From the NCBI RefSeq assembly GCF_004104055.1, contig NZ_QOVJ01000004.1, forward strand, positions 248,001-312,000: 64,000 nucleotides of DNA, given 5' to 3'. This stretch comes from Leeuwenhoekiella aestuarii (lineage in GTDB: Bacteria; Bacteroidota; Bacteroidia; Flavobacteriales; Flavobacteriaceae). Under the pieces are notes generated by a model. It made no database searches. It had not been told where the DNA came from and saw nothing but the letters and a program-made list of their open reading frames with translations. Shown here piece after piece: positions 36,766-45,363 of the stretch; position 1 is the first letter of the stretch, and each line of letters starts with the position of its first letter. A program made the translations under genes and the position numbers.

Positions 36766-38568
36766 CTATTTTAAGTATGCATTAATAACTTTAGCTCTGC
36801 CGCTTCCTAAATTTGTAAGCTTAAATGTTTTAGCTGCAGCCGGCACTACAAAAGTTTCTGCATAGCTTAGCTTTTGGCTTTTACCGGTCTCTGTTTCCAA
36901 TTCAATTTGTTCTCCCTCAACCAACATCATAACATGACATGACCCTAAGGTTTCAATATTCATTGTTGTTTCAAAATCAAATCTTCTCACATCGTAAAAG
37001 TGTTCTTGATGTGTGGGATAATAAATAATTTCAAAATCTTTACCTTTTTCAATCTGCTGTGTATGAGAAAAAAGTTCTTTTTCTACTTTATCTCCCTTAA
37101 AATCAAACCTTAAATTATTGAAAGCGTGATCAATATTAATAGGTCTTGGGTTACCATCAAGATCTAACCTTAACCAATCATACATCTTAAATGTAAAAAT
37201 ATAAGGCGTAGCACTAATCTCAAGAACCATATTACCAGCTCCTGCACTATGCACTGTTCCGTTAGGTATTAAATACAAGTCGTGCTTCTTAGAGGGGTGC
37301 TGTTGTACATAATCTGTAATAGTAAGTTCAACGTTCTCTTCTTGACTTTTCACAAGTTCAGATCTGAACTTTTCAGCATCAATATCTTCCTGAAAACCTA
37401 GATATACACTTGCATCTTCATCGCAATCTAAAATGTAGTAACACTCGTCCTGCGTTATATTTTCACCAAATTTTTCTTGAATATATTTTAAACTAGGATG
37501 GCACTGTACAGAGAGATTGCCACCTTTATAGGTGTCTAAAAAATTAAAGCGAATAGGAAACTCATTACCAAATTTTTTATGATGTTTTCCGAGAATATTT
37601 TCTGCCTCCTGATGCATTAGAAAATCAAAAGAAAATTCCAGAAGGTGATTATCACTCTCAAGGATTAATCCATTTTCCGGGACTATCAAAGAAAAAGCCC
37701 ATGCATAATTAATGACATCTTTATTTAAACCTTCAATATGTTCCTTAATCCATTCTCCTCCCCAAGCTCCTGGCTCAAACCAGGGTCTTACTCTAAAAGA
37801 TGTAGTACTCATTTGTTTAAGAGCAGCTTTAACATCTTTCATAAATGCCCAGCTTGGCTCAAGTTGGTTTTGAGAATCAATTAGTATATCTATATATTTT
37901 GATAATCTGCGTTTTTCTGCATTCAATACTACCCAATCCACAAAGTAATACTGCTTATACATCTTAAAATTCTCTTTAGTAGCAGTTACTCCAAGATTAT
38001 AGACTTCCCCAGCACGCATGCGGTATTGAAGTTCATTTTTAGGCAGATCAAAATAGAGCAGAGTATGTTCAAAATTTACTAATGAGGCCCCAGATCCAAA
38101 AACAATAGTTACATCAACCTTTTCATCAACTTTAAGTGCATTTAACTTAGCATTATCAAAAAAATCTCCTATTTCAAGATTGCATCTGGTACCCCAAACA
38201 GACTCTTCGACACCAAGAAAAGGTCCTATCATTTCCTGAATTTGATCTTCGGGCTTTAAACTTTCTGAAATATCAATGAGATTAAATTTTAAACCTTTAG
38301 TGTTTAAATGATTGGCAACCTGTTCTATTATCTGGCTCCAATTAACACCTGAAAAACCATCTAAACAAACAGTTTTTTTAGTTGCTATGTAATTTGCAAG
38401 ACTATCAAACCCTCTATTTATTTTTTCTGAGCCCAAATCATGAGAAGGATACAAATCAAAATTTGAGTATTTATTCTGAGTTTCTCTTACCTCGGGGATT
38501 AAAAACTGTTCTGTTTTTCTTTTTAGAACTGAGGGTTCTAGGTGATAATCTTTTTCTAATTCCTGCAT
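36766..38568 (-). CDS. Class I mannose-6-phosphate isomerase-like protein with P-loop-like N-terminal domain
   Basis: A 600-residue cytoplasmic protein. The C-terminal half is a class I phosphomannose isomerase-type cupin. The metal-site strings are visible: SVQCHPSL (Gln355, His357), QDECYYIL and GTVHSAGAGNMVLEIS. The N-terminal roughly 230 residues resemble a nucleoside-kinase/uridine-kinase fold: VCLDGFSGVNWSQI in the Walker A place, LLYFDLPKNELQYRMRAG and YYFVDWVVLNAEKRRLSKYIDIL. The Walker A lysine is missing, so this part is probably a degenerate, regulatory or sugar-phosphate-binding domain. It heads the PMI-ROK-MFS-GH92 unit. Its role would be mannose-6-P to fructose-6-P. Candidate GntR sites lie just upstream. 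Confidence 0.8.
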   Translation of the reverse strand: MQELEKDYHLEPSVLKRKTEQFLIPEVRETQNKYSNFDLYPSHDLGSEKINRGFDSLANYIATKKTVCLDGFSGVNWSQIIEQVANHLNTKGLKFNLIDISESLKPEDQIQEMIGPFLGVEESVWGTRCNLEIGDFFDNAKLNALKVDEKVDVTIVFGSGASLVNFEHTLLYFDLPKNELQYRMRAGEVYNLGVTATKENFKMYKQYYFVDWVVLNAEKRRLSKYIDILIDSQNQLEPSWAFMKDVKAALKQMSTTSFRVRPWFEPGAWGGEWIKEHIEGLNKDVINYAWAFSLIVPENGLILESDNHLLEFSFDFLMHQEAENILGKHHKKFGNEFPIRFNFLDTYKGGNLSVQCHPSLKYIQEKFGENITQDECYYILDCDEDASVYLGFQEDIDAEKFRSELVKSQEENVELTITDYVQQHPSKKHDLYLIPNGTVHSAGAGNMVLEISATPYIFTFKMYDWLRLDLDGNPRPINIDHAFNNLRFDFKGDKVEKELFSHTQQIEKGKDFEIIYYPTHQEHFYDVRRFDFETTMNIETLGSCHVMMLVEGEQIELETETGKSQKLSYAETFVVPAAAKTFKLTNLGSGRAKVINAYLK

Positions 38569-38590
38569 AAAAGAAATTTATTTATTGTTC

Positions 38591-38606
38591 TTATGTACAA
38601 ACATAA
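38591..38606. promoter_or_regulatory. Candidate GntR operator (TTATGTACAAACATAA)
   Basis: Six-base inverted arms TTATGT/ACATAA around ACAA, 22 bases before the PMI-like start. It matches 14 of 16 bases with the site at 39442-39457 in front of the gntR gene itself. This supports a common regulator, most simply the GntR protein encoded between them. Confidence 0.65.
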
Positions 38607-38610
38607 TAAT

Positions 38611-38638
38611 TAATAAATAACAATATCATTATTTATTA
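38611..38638. repeat. Inverted repeat between gntR and the PMI-like gene
   Basis: Perfect 10-base arms TAATAAATAA (38611-38620) and TTATTTATTA (38629-38638). It sits next to the candidate GntR operator. It could be a second binding site, or a weak terminator for the gntR transcript, which ends at 38685 on the same strand. Confidence 0.5.
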
Positions 38639-38684
38639 ACTATTTCGAAAAAAAGTTCTTATTAATTATGAGATATTAATAATG

Positions 38685-39413
38685 CTACCTACTACTTTCT
38701 ACAGAATAAATAAAACTATCTGATTTGTAATACCCTAAATTATATTCAATTGGCCTTTCTCCCTGATCAAATACAAATCGTTTCCTGAATAAAACAGGGG
38801 TTTCTTTTTTAATCTTGAGTTTGTTTGAGATAAACTCGTCTGAAGCGGTTGCACTTATTTCTTCTTTAGACAAAGATGCTATGATTGCATGTTCTTGCTC
38901 CAGCATTTCATATAATGGTAATTTAAAGTCTTCCTCCCCTGTTAACCCCACACGTGGATGAAAGTAGGAGACAAAGTACACAAAGGGTTCATCTGTTTTA
39001 CCTCTAACTCGCTCCATTTTCAATACATTCTTATCTTTAGAAATTTCAAAAAACCGGGCGATATCATCTGAAGGCTTTACCCAGCTTAGATGTAATTCAA
39101 AATTTCTGATAGTAATTCCCCGCAATTTCATTTCCTGCGAAAAACTCAACCAGTTGTTTGACTTAGAGCTTACAGGTTTGGGAGCGACCTTTGTACCTGC
39201 CTTCTTTTTCCTAATCAATAAACCTTCAAAAACGAGTTTTTTTATAGCCTGCCTTACCGTAGATCGAGAAATCGCTAATCTATTACTAATCTCTACTTCA
39301 CTGGGTAAAACTTTCCCTTTTTGATATTCCTCCTGTTCAATTAACGCTCTTAACAACTCTTCAACCTGAGCGTGAAGAGGAACAGGACTTTTGTGATCTA
39401 CAGTAAATTTCAT
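38685..39413 (-). CDS. GntR-family (HutC/UTRA-type) transcriptional regulator
   Basis: A 242-residue regulator. The N-terminal winged helix-turn-helix reads 'PLHAQVEELLRALI...LPSEVEISNRLAISRSTVRQAIKKLVFEGLL'. It is followed by a UTRA ligand domain ('VLKMERVRGKTDEPFVYFVSYFHP' to PIEYNLGYYKSDSF). UTRA domains usually sense phosphorylated sugars or small metabolites. Its position before the PMI-like/kinase/transporter unit, and near-identical palindromes before both genes, suggest it represses that unit and itself until a mannose-derived phosphate appears. It does not look like the owner of the TAAAACGTTTTA sites, none of which flank it. Confidence 0.92.
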   Translation of the reverse strand: MKFTVDHKSPVPLHAQVEELLRALIEQEEYQKGKVLPSEVEISNRLAISRSTVRQAIKKLVFEGLLIRKKKAGTKVAPKPVSSKSNNWLSFSQEMKLRGITIRNFELHLSWVKPSDDIARFFEISKDKNVLKMERVRGKTDEPFVYFVSYFHPRVGLTGEEDFKLPLYEMLEQEHAIIASLSKEEISATASDEFISNKLKIKKETPVLFRKRFVFDQGERPIEYNLGYYKSDSFIYSVESSR

Positions 39414-39441
39414 AAGCTTGATTAATGAGGTCTTTTTATTT

Positions 39442-39457
39442 TAATGTATAAACATAA
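39442..39457. promoter_or_regulatory. Candidate GntR autoregulatory operator (TAATGTATAAACATAA)
   Basis: It matches the site at 38591-38606 in 14 of 16 bases. It lies 28 bases before the gntR start, a natural autorepression position. Confidence 0.65.
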
Positions 39458-39531
39458 TTCAAATGTAACAATTCAAAAAAAACCATTTAGTATTTCATCA
39501 ATAAGAAAATGAAGTTTCTTTTTAAATATAA

Positions 39532-39564
39532 AAAGCCACCTATTGAAATCATATAGGTGGCTTT
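39532..39564 (-). terminator. Rho-independent terminator of the SusC-SusD-discoidin unit
   Basis: Perfect 12-base arms (39532-39543 and 39553-39564) with a 9-base loop. On the minus strand the stem is followed by TTTTTATATTT. It lies 87 bases past the discoidin-protein stop and before the gntR promoter. Confidence 0.88.
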
Positions 39565-39650
39565 GGCTAAGTAAGACCTTCATATAAATATTGAAGCCCT
39601 TTTCTAATTATAATCTGATTTAAAATAAATCAAAACTTACCGCTAATTCA

Positions 39651-40451
39651 TTAAAATGGTAAGAGAAATAATCTCCATTCAGACATTTGAAATAAACTTG
39701 ATCCTCCATTACTCAGCACATTAAATCTGTAAAATTTGTATGCAGTATTGTTATCAAAATAGAACTCACGAGTCTGTGTACGGTCAGAAAAACTCATATC
39801 AGTTCTACTGTCTAAAGTTGTCCAGTTTTCACCATCTTGAGACCCTTGAATTTCCCAGTCTTTAGGATCTCTTCCCGGAGCATCATTTCCTGATGTAAAT
39901 GAATAATATCCCGCAACAATAGGTTCTTCAAATTCAAGGTTTACCCAAAACGGAGTTACAAATCCAGATAAATACTTAGTGCTTGTATCATTATCTATAA
40001 GTTTGGGAGAACCTTCACCACCAGTAGGGCCGTTACTGTTCTCACGGTTAACCGAGATCGTACTTTGGTCTGTAATGTCAACAGGAGGGCCTGCAATCAC
40101 TTTAACAGGAGCTGTAGCAGTTATTGTCTCATCATCTGTTGCAGTTATACTTAAAACTGTTTCACCAGAACCTGTAGCAGTAAGTGTTACAGATTTATCT
40201 TCATTTTGAACCAAATCTGCTACACTAGGATCATCTACCTCCCAAATGTAATCACGCTGAGGTGCAACATTGGGTTCAAAAATCGCAGTCACATCTAGCG
40301 AATTACCAGATTCTAATAAGATAATGTCATAATTACTAAGGTTAACACCGGTTTCTATGATATCATCAAACTCTCTTCTTCCCTCACAAGCCGAAAAAGC
40401 TATGAGAACGAATAAGAATAATGGTTTTATGTAATTTAATATTGTTTTCAT
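39651..40451 (-). CDS. Surface lipoprotein with Ig-like and discoidin (F5/8 type C) domains
   Basis: A 266-residue lipoprotein (MKTILNYIKPLFLFVLIAFSAC). An N-terminal Big2/Ig-like domain ends near VKVIAGPP. The C-terminal domain is discoidin-like: 'SPKLIDNDTSTKYL', 'FWVNLEFEEPIVAGYYSFTSGND', 'DPKDWEIQGSQDGENWTTLD' and a closing RFNVLSNGGSSLFQMSEWRLF. Such CBM32-like folds bind sugars, often galactose or N-acetylhexosamine. I set the start at 40451 because an upstream in-frame ATG would overlap the SusD gene and bury the signal peptide. It is third in the SusC-SusD unit, 10 bases after SusD, and fills the place of the surface glycan-binding protein. The ligand is unknown. Confidence 0.86.
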   Translation of the reverse strand: MKTILNYIKPLFLFVLIAFSACEGRREFDDIIETGVNLSNYDIILLESGNSLDVTAIFEPNVAPQRDYIWEVDDPSVADLVQNEDKSVTLTATGSGETVLSITATDDETITATAPVKVIAGPPVDITDQSTISVNRENSNGPTGGEGSPKLIDNDTSTKYLSGFVTPFWVNLEFEEPIVAGYYSFTSGNDAPGRDPKDWEIQGSQDGENWTTLDSRTDMSFSDRTQTREFYFDNNTAYKFYRFNVLSNGGSSLFQMSEWRLFLLPF

Positions 40452-40461
40452 AATATGGTGT

Positions 40462-42081
40462 TTAGTATCCAGGATTCTGAACAAGATTAGGGTTTGCTTG
40501 TAATTGTCTAAAAGGAATAGGATATAATGTAAGATTAGGATCTCCTGAAGGCTCATGATCCCACCAAGAATTGGTAGTAAATGCTCCAAAGCGAATTAAA
40601 TCTGTACGTCGCTTTCCTTCAAAAATAAACTCTCTACCACGCTCTGCAAGAAGCTCTTCCATAGTAAGAGTTGATGTAGTATAGGCCTCGTCTACCCAAT
40701 CATCTGCAGTAAAATAACGCACCTTACTTTGATTGATAAGATCTACAGCTTCTTGAGTTGCATTACCATTATTTAGTCTCATTAATGCTTCGGCCTTGTT
40801 GAAATACATCTCGGTGAGTCTATAAATAACATAGTCTCCTTCAAGATAATTAGGATCATCTTGTGTACCTGAGCGATATTTATGAAAACGCGCTCCACTA
40901 TTCTCTTCTCCATCTGTCATAGAACCTTCACCAGTTTGTCCTTCGGTATTTCTACGGATATTATTTACATAAATAAACGGCTGACCATTATATTCTTCTG
41001 AACCTAAAATAGGCTCATCTGTACCCAGCTTATACTGTGGACCAAATAAGAACCACTCCTGCTTACGGATATCATTTTCCTTATATGCATTGAATGCTGT
41101 AGGCACTACCACAAAAGCATTATTACCGCTGTAATTAACATCTAATGCTGCAGTCATATTAGAGAAGCCCATATAGAAAGACCTCCAGTCATAACCAAAG
41201 TCATTTTTACGGCTAAACGGAAACTGAAAAATATTCTCAGGAGAATCTTCATTTGTATTATTAAAAGGTCCTAAAGGGTCTTGATCTAATGCTATGTTTC
41301 CGGTTAAGGAACCACCGTCTCCGTTGATTACCTTATCAGAATACATAACGCTTTCTTCCCAACGAGGAGTACCTGACCATACTTCGGCATTAAGGTATAA
41401 TTCAGATAAAATAGAATATCCTACCGCTCTACTCATACGACCGATTAACTTAGGTGATAAAGGCTGAAGTTTCTCTACATTTTCGAGTAATTCTTGCTCA
41501 ATAAATGTAAAAACCTCTTCTCTAGATGCAGTTGCAGGATTATTAGGCTCTCCTACCGTTGTTACAATAGGTACATTCCCCCACATATCCATAATTTTCA
41601 TATAGTGATAGGCCCTCAATACTTTAGCTTCTGCTACAATAGAGGCCAATCGCTCTGGAGTTACCCCAATAGAAGCTGCATCTACAGCTTCTATACTTTC
41701 TATTGCTGTATTTACAAAACCTAAACCAGTCCACATCAACCTCCAGGCACTGTTTAAACGCCCTTCTTGCTCAGTCCACGTATGATAATGCTGTCTAATA
41801 TGATCTGCATTATCATAACCATGACGGCCTTTTTGTGGCCAAGCTGTCTGATCTGCTGAAAGTTCGTTATGATAATAGTAACCATTCTGACCAGACCAGG
41901 CTAACCAAGCCTGCATATGAGTAAAAGGTCTTAAATTGGCCTGAACGAGCTCTAGTTCAGTTTTATAAAAGTTAGATTCTGAAAGTTCAGAGTATGTAGT
42001 TTCTTCAAGATCTGTACACCCAATGGTAAGTAACACCCCCATTGCGCAAGCAGCCTTCTGAAATAAGTTTATCTTTTTCAT
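40462..42081 (-). CDS. SusD/RagB-family lipoprotein (second complete pair)
   Basis: A 539-residue SusD homologue with a signal MKKINLFQKAACAMGVLLTIGC. Family strings include LRAYHYMKIMDMWGNVPIV, YVIYRLTEMYFNKAEALMRLN, RGREFIFEGKRRTDLIRFGAF and the ending LQANPNLVQNPGY. I chose the start at 42081; an earlier ATG would overlap the SusC stop. It pairs with the SusC gene 10 bases upstream. This pair differs clearly from the GH76-linked pair, so it probably takes up another mannan fragment or another polymer. Confidence 0.94.
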   Translation of the reverse strand: MKKINLFQKAACAMGVLLTIGCTDLEETTYSELSESNFYKTELELVQANLRPFTHMQAWLAWSGQNGYYYHNELSADQTAWPQKGRHGYDNADHIRQHYHTWTEQEGRLNSAWRLMWTGLGFVNTAIESIEAVDAASIGVTPERLASIVAEAKVLRAYHYMKIMDMWGNVPIVTTVGEPNNPATASREEVFTFIEQELLENVEKLQPLSPKLIGRMSRAVGYSILSELYLNAEVWSGTPRWEESVMYSDKVINGDGGSLTGNIALDQDPLGPFNNTNEDSPENIFQFPFSRKNDFGYDWRSFYMGFSNMTAALDVNYSGNNAFVVVPTAFNAYKENDIRKQEWFLFGPQYKLGTDEPILGSEEYNGQPFIYVNNIRRNTEGQTGEGSMTDGEENSGARFHKYRSGTQDDPNYLEGDYVIYRLTEMYFNKAEALMRLNNGNATQEAVDLINQSKVRYFTADDWVDEAYTTSTLTMEELLAERGREFIFEGKRRTDLIRFGAFTTNSWWDHEPSGDPNLTLYPIPFRQLQANPNLVQNPGY

Positions 42082-42091
42082 GTATTTAATA

Positions 42092-45000
42092 TTAAAAATT
42101 AACATTGACACCTGCAGTTACAGTAACTGTTCTTGGGTAGAAGTTTCTATCGTCAATACCGGGATATAGCCCAGTATCCTGAACTTCTGGATCACGACCT
42201 GTGTAACCCGTGAACGTTGCTAGGTTTCTCGCGCTTCCAAAAATACGTAACGCAGTAAAAGGACTAGCTTCTGAAAGATTGAAATTATAACCTAGCGTAA
42301 GGTTATCTAATTTCACAAAATCCCCGCTTTCAAGGTAATAGTCTGAATATTGCGGAGCCTCACTAATCATACTGTATTGACCCAATGCAGAAGCAAGCAC
42401 GTTACCTGGTAATAAGCTTGGGTTTCCATAGAATAAGTCTACTGTGTTTAGAATATCGTATTTAAACTTACCTCGTAATAATACTGTAAGATCAAAATTC
42501 TTATATCTGAAGGTATTTGTTAAAGAAGCGTAATACTTAGGTAAACCATTACCTATTATCGCTTTATCCTCTTCAGTCATATCACTCGCTCTCCCTATAG
42601 TACCATCTGCTTTATGAAAAAGCCATTGACCATCAACTGTAAAACCGGCAAAGCGTTTTCCATAAAAGTTTCCTATAGGTCCTCCTTCAGTATTTCTAAT
42701 CGCATTTCCTAAATTTCCCGGGTTTCCTATATTACCACCATAGAGCTCACTAACTGAGAAAATTTGGTTTGAAAGTGTAGTAAGTTCGTTTTGCTGATAA
42801 CTACCTACAAGATCTACACTCCACTTAAAATCACCATCATCAATTACTCTATAGTTAAGTGCTACTTCAACACCATTATTAGTAATATTCCCTACGTTAG
42901 TATAAATACTTCCCTGTACAAACGGAGGTTGAGGCACGTCATAGCTTAGCAATAAGTCTTCAGTACGTCGGGTATAGTAATCTATAGACCCACTTAATTT
43001 ATTATATAAAATACCGAAATCAAGACCTATGTTGAATTCTTTTTTAGTCTCCCATTTTAGATCTGGATTTGGGTTTTTGACCGGTCCATACGTTTGATAA
43101 TAGGTAGCTCCATCAGCACCGTCTAAAAAAACCGGATATTTACCACCTGTGCCTAAGGTTACAATAGACTGATAATTGGGGATTCCCTGGTTACCGGTAA
43201 TACCATAGCCTGCACGCAGCTTTAAATTATTTAACCAGGTTGCATCCTGCACAAAATCTTCATCAGAAATCAACCAAGCACCAGATATCGCAGGGAAACT
43301 TGCCCATTTATTATTGGCTCCAAAACGTGAAGAACCCTCATGTCGTACAGAAGCCTGAAGAAAATAACGATCCTTATAATTATAACTTAATCTCGTGAAG
43401 TAAGCTATAAGTGTATTGTCTTCCTTAAAACTAGAAAGATTAGGTCTTGGTAAATCTGTATCTGTAATTGCATTTCCTGCTCCAAAATTCCAATCTTCAA
43501 AACCATCTGTAGTAAAACCACTATTATCCATCGAGTAGTTTTCGGTAGTTGAATATTGATAGCTATACCCCCCCAAAAGCTCAAAACTATTTTCACCTAT
43601 ATCTTTAGAAAATGTCATAGTAGGCTCAACCGTCTGTGTAAAATCTAGATGGCTTCCTTTGTAGGCATAACCCGTCCCAAAATAAGGACTACCCGTATTG
43701 TATTGCTGATAATCCTGAGTAGAACGGTAAAAACGATCATCCCAAGAATTTCTTTGGTAAGAACCAAAAACTGAAGCAATCAAACCAGGAAAAATTTCAT
43801 ACCCTACTTTTACATCTCCAGAAAATGTAAGTTGTTTACGCTGATTAAATCGGTTTGCATATTCAGAAAAAGGATTGTATCCGTTTTCTGGTTGGTAAAA
43901 TCCATAACGCCCTTGATTGAATAAAACACCTTCTTCTGAAGTATTAAACGGTGCATAAATAGGCGCAGTAGGATTCCAATCAGTAACAATACCAAATTGA
44001 CCACCACCTAATAGATTTGCATCATTAATATTAACAGCAGCACTTGATGAAAAGGTTAATTTGTCATCAAAACCCGTCTGATTAAAACTTGCACGTACAC
44101 CAAATTCTTCTCGACCATTTTCAAGTGCTATTCCTTGAGAATCTTTATAATACAGCGAAGCTCTATAATTACCGGTCTCACCACCACCCGAAGCTACAAA
44201 GTTGTGGTATTGTGTAAGATTTGACTTGTTTATTAACTCATCAAAAATATCTGTAGAAGCTCCTAAGTCGTTATTTGCACCTATAATCCCATCGGCAATT
44301 GCTTCTCTAAATTGATCAGCAGATAAAAAATCTGGTTTACTATTCACATAATCTCGTGAAACAAAAGTTGAGTAATTAAAAGTACTTACTCCTTTTTTAC
44401 CTTTTTTAGTAGTAATTAAGATAACACCATTTGTACCCCGAGTACCATAAATTGCTGCCGCAGCACCATCTTTTAACACATCAAAAGACTCTATATCATT
44501 TTGCTGAAGTAAATCAAGATTCCCTCCAGGAATACCATCAATTACGATAAGTGGTGAAGTTGACCCTGTAATTGAAGTAACTCCTCTAAGCTGAATTGCT
44601 GTCCCGCCATTAGGATTGTTACCGCCAGCTCTTGTTATTTGAAGACCTGCAACTTTACCCTGAATCAATTCTACAGCTGAAGATACAACACCTTGATTAA
44701 AATCTTCAGTTTCTACCTTAGTAACCGCCGTTGATACAGCTTTACGTTCTTGAGAACCGTAACCTATCAAAACAACTTCGTCTAGGGATTGCTCATCAGA
44801 TTCCATCGTTATAGTTAATGAATTTTGAGTACCTACCACCTGCTCAGTAGTGGTCATCCCAACATAAGAAAATTCTAATACCGAATTATTAGATGCTACA
44901 TCAATACTAAAGTTCCCATCAAAATCAGTCGCCACACCATTAGTGGTTCCTTTTTCCTTAACCGTAACTCCCGGAAGAGGCATCCCCCCAGAGTCTGTGA

Positions 45001-45106
45001 CTGTCCCGGTCACGGTCTTACTTCCTTGCGCAAGTATGTTTTGAGTGGTGATCATACCCATCGCACAGAAGAAAATCATAATAAATTTTCTTAGTTTTTT
45101 GTTCAT
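42092..45106 (-). CDS. SusC/RagA-family TonB-dependent transporter (second complete pair)
   Basis: A 1004-residue receptor with a signal ending QNILAQG. It has a carboxypeptidase-regulatory-like domain ('VTGTVTDSGGMPLPGVTVKEKG'), the plug start SLDEVVLIGYGSQ, the plug block PLIVIDGIPGGNLDLLQQNDIESFDVLKDGAAAAIYGTRGTNGVILITTKKGK, and a barrel ending VTAGVNVNF. It is preceded by three tandem copies of the shared operator, the densest regulatory array in the window, so this importer is likely under the strictest control. It heads a three-gene unit with SusD and the discoidin lipoprotein. Confidence 0.96.
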   Translation of the reverse strand: MNKKLRKFIMIFFCAMGMITTQNILAQGSKTVTGTVTDSGGMPLPGVTVKEKGTTNGVATDFDGNFSIDVASNNSVLEFSYVGMTTTEQVVGTQNSLTITMESDEQSLDEVVLIGYGSQERKAVSTAVTKVETEDFNQGVVSSAVELIQGKVAGLQITRAGGNNPNGGTAIQLRGVTSITGSTSPLIVIDGIPGGNLDLLQQNDIESFDVLKDGAAAAIYGTRGTNGVILITTKKGKKGVSTFNYSTFVSRDYVNSKPDFLSADQFREAIADGIIGANNDLGASTDIFDELINKSNLTQYHNFVASGGGETGNYRASLYYKDSQGIALENGREEFGVRASFNQTGFDDKLTFSSSAAVNINDANLLGGGQFGIVTDWNPTAPIYAPFNTSEEGVLFNQGRYGFYQPENGYNPFSEYANRFNQRKQLTFSGDVKVGYEIFPGLIASVFGSYQRNSWDDRFYRSTQDYQQYNTGSPYFGTGYAYKGSHLDFTQTVEPTMTFSKDIGENSFELLGGYSYQYSTTENYSMDNSGFTTDGFEDWNFGAGNAITDTDLPRPNLSSFKEDNTLIAYFTRLSYNYKDRYFLQASVRHEGSSRFGANNKWASFPAISGAWLISDEDFVQDATWLNNLKLRAGYGITGNQGIPNYQSIVTLGTGGKYPVFLDGADGATYYQTYGPVKNPNPDLKWETKKEFNIGLDFGILYNKLSGSIDYYTRRTEDLLLSYDVPQPPFVQGSIYTNVGNITNNGVEVALNYRVIDDGDFKWSVDLVGSYQQNELTTLSNQIFSVSELYGGNIGNPGNLGNAIRNTEGGPIGNFYGKRFAGFTVDGQWLFHKADGTIGRASDMTEEDKAIIGNGLPKYYASLTNTFRYKNFDLTVLLRGKFKYDILNTVDLFYGNPSLLPGNVLASALGQYSMISEAPQYSDYYLESGDFVKLDNLTLGYNFNLSEASPFTALRIFGSARNLATFTGYTGRDPEVQDTGLYPGIDDRNFYPRTVTVTAGVNVNF

Positions 45107-45162
45107 AATTGTTTTCTTGTTTTTCGGAATTTTAATTCCAATTGTTTCACATGTTTATTTAT

Positions 45163-45220
45163 TAAAACGTTTTTACAACGTTAAAGTAAAACGTTTTAGC
45201 AATTTTAATAAAACGTTTTA
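45163..45220. promoter_or_regulatory. Tandem array of three shared operators
   Basis: There are perfect TAAAACGTTTTA copies at 45187-45198 and 45209-45220, and a near copy TAAAACGTTTTT at 45163-45174. They start 24 and 22 bases apart, about two helical turns. They lie 56-102 bases before the SusC start and over 140 bases from the divergent GMC gene, so they may serve both promoters. Confidence 0.75.
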
Positions 45221-45363
45221 CTATAATTGCAATGAAAATGGTTAAATTTAGATAAATTAACATAATAGATGTTTTTAACAAGTAATTATTGATATTCGGC
45301 AATTATTGTGATTTTATATGCCAAATAATTAAACATAATTTAAATTTTTAGTATCCTTACTTT

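Noticed and set aside
40452-40589. Longer start of the discoidin lipoprotein overlapping SusD
   Set aside because: It places 46 residues before a clear lipoprotein signal. The ATG at 40451 is the natural start.
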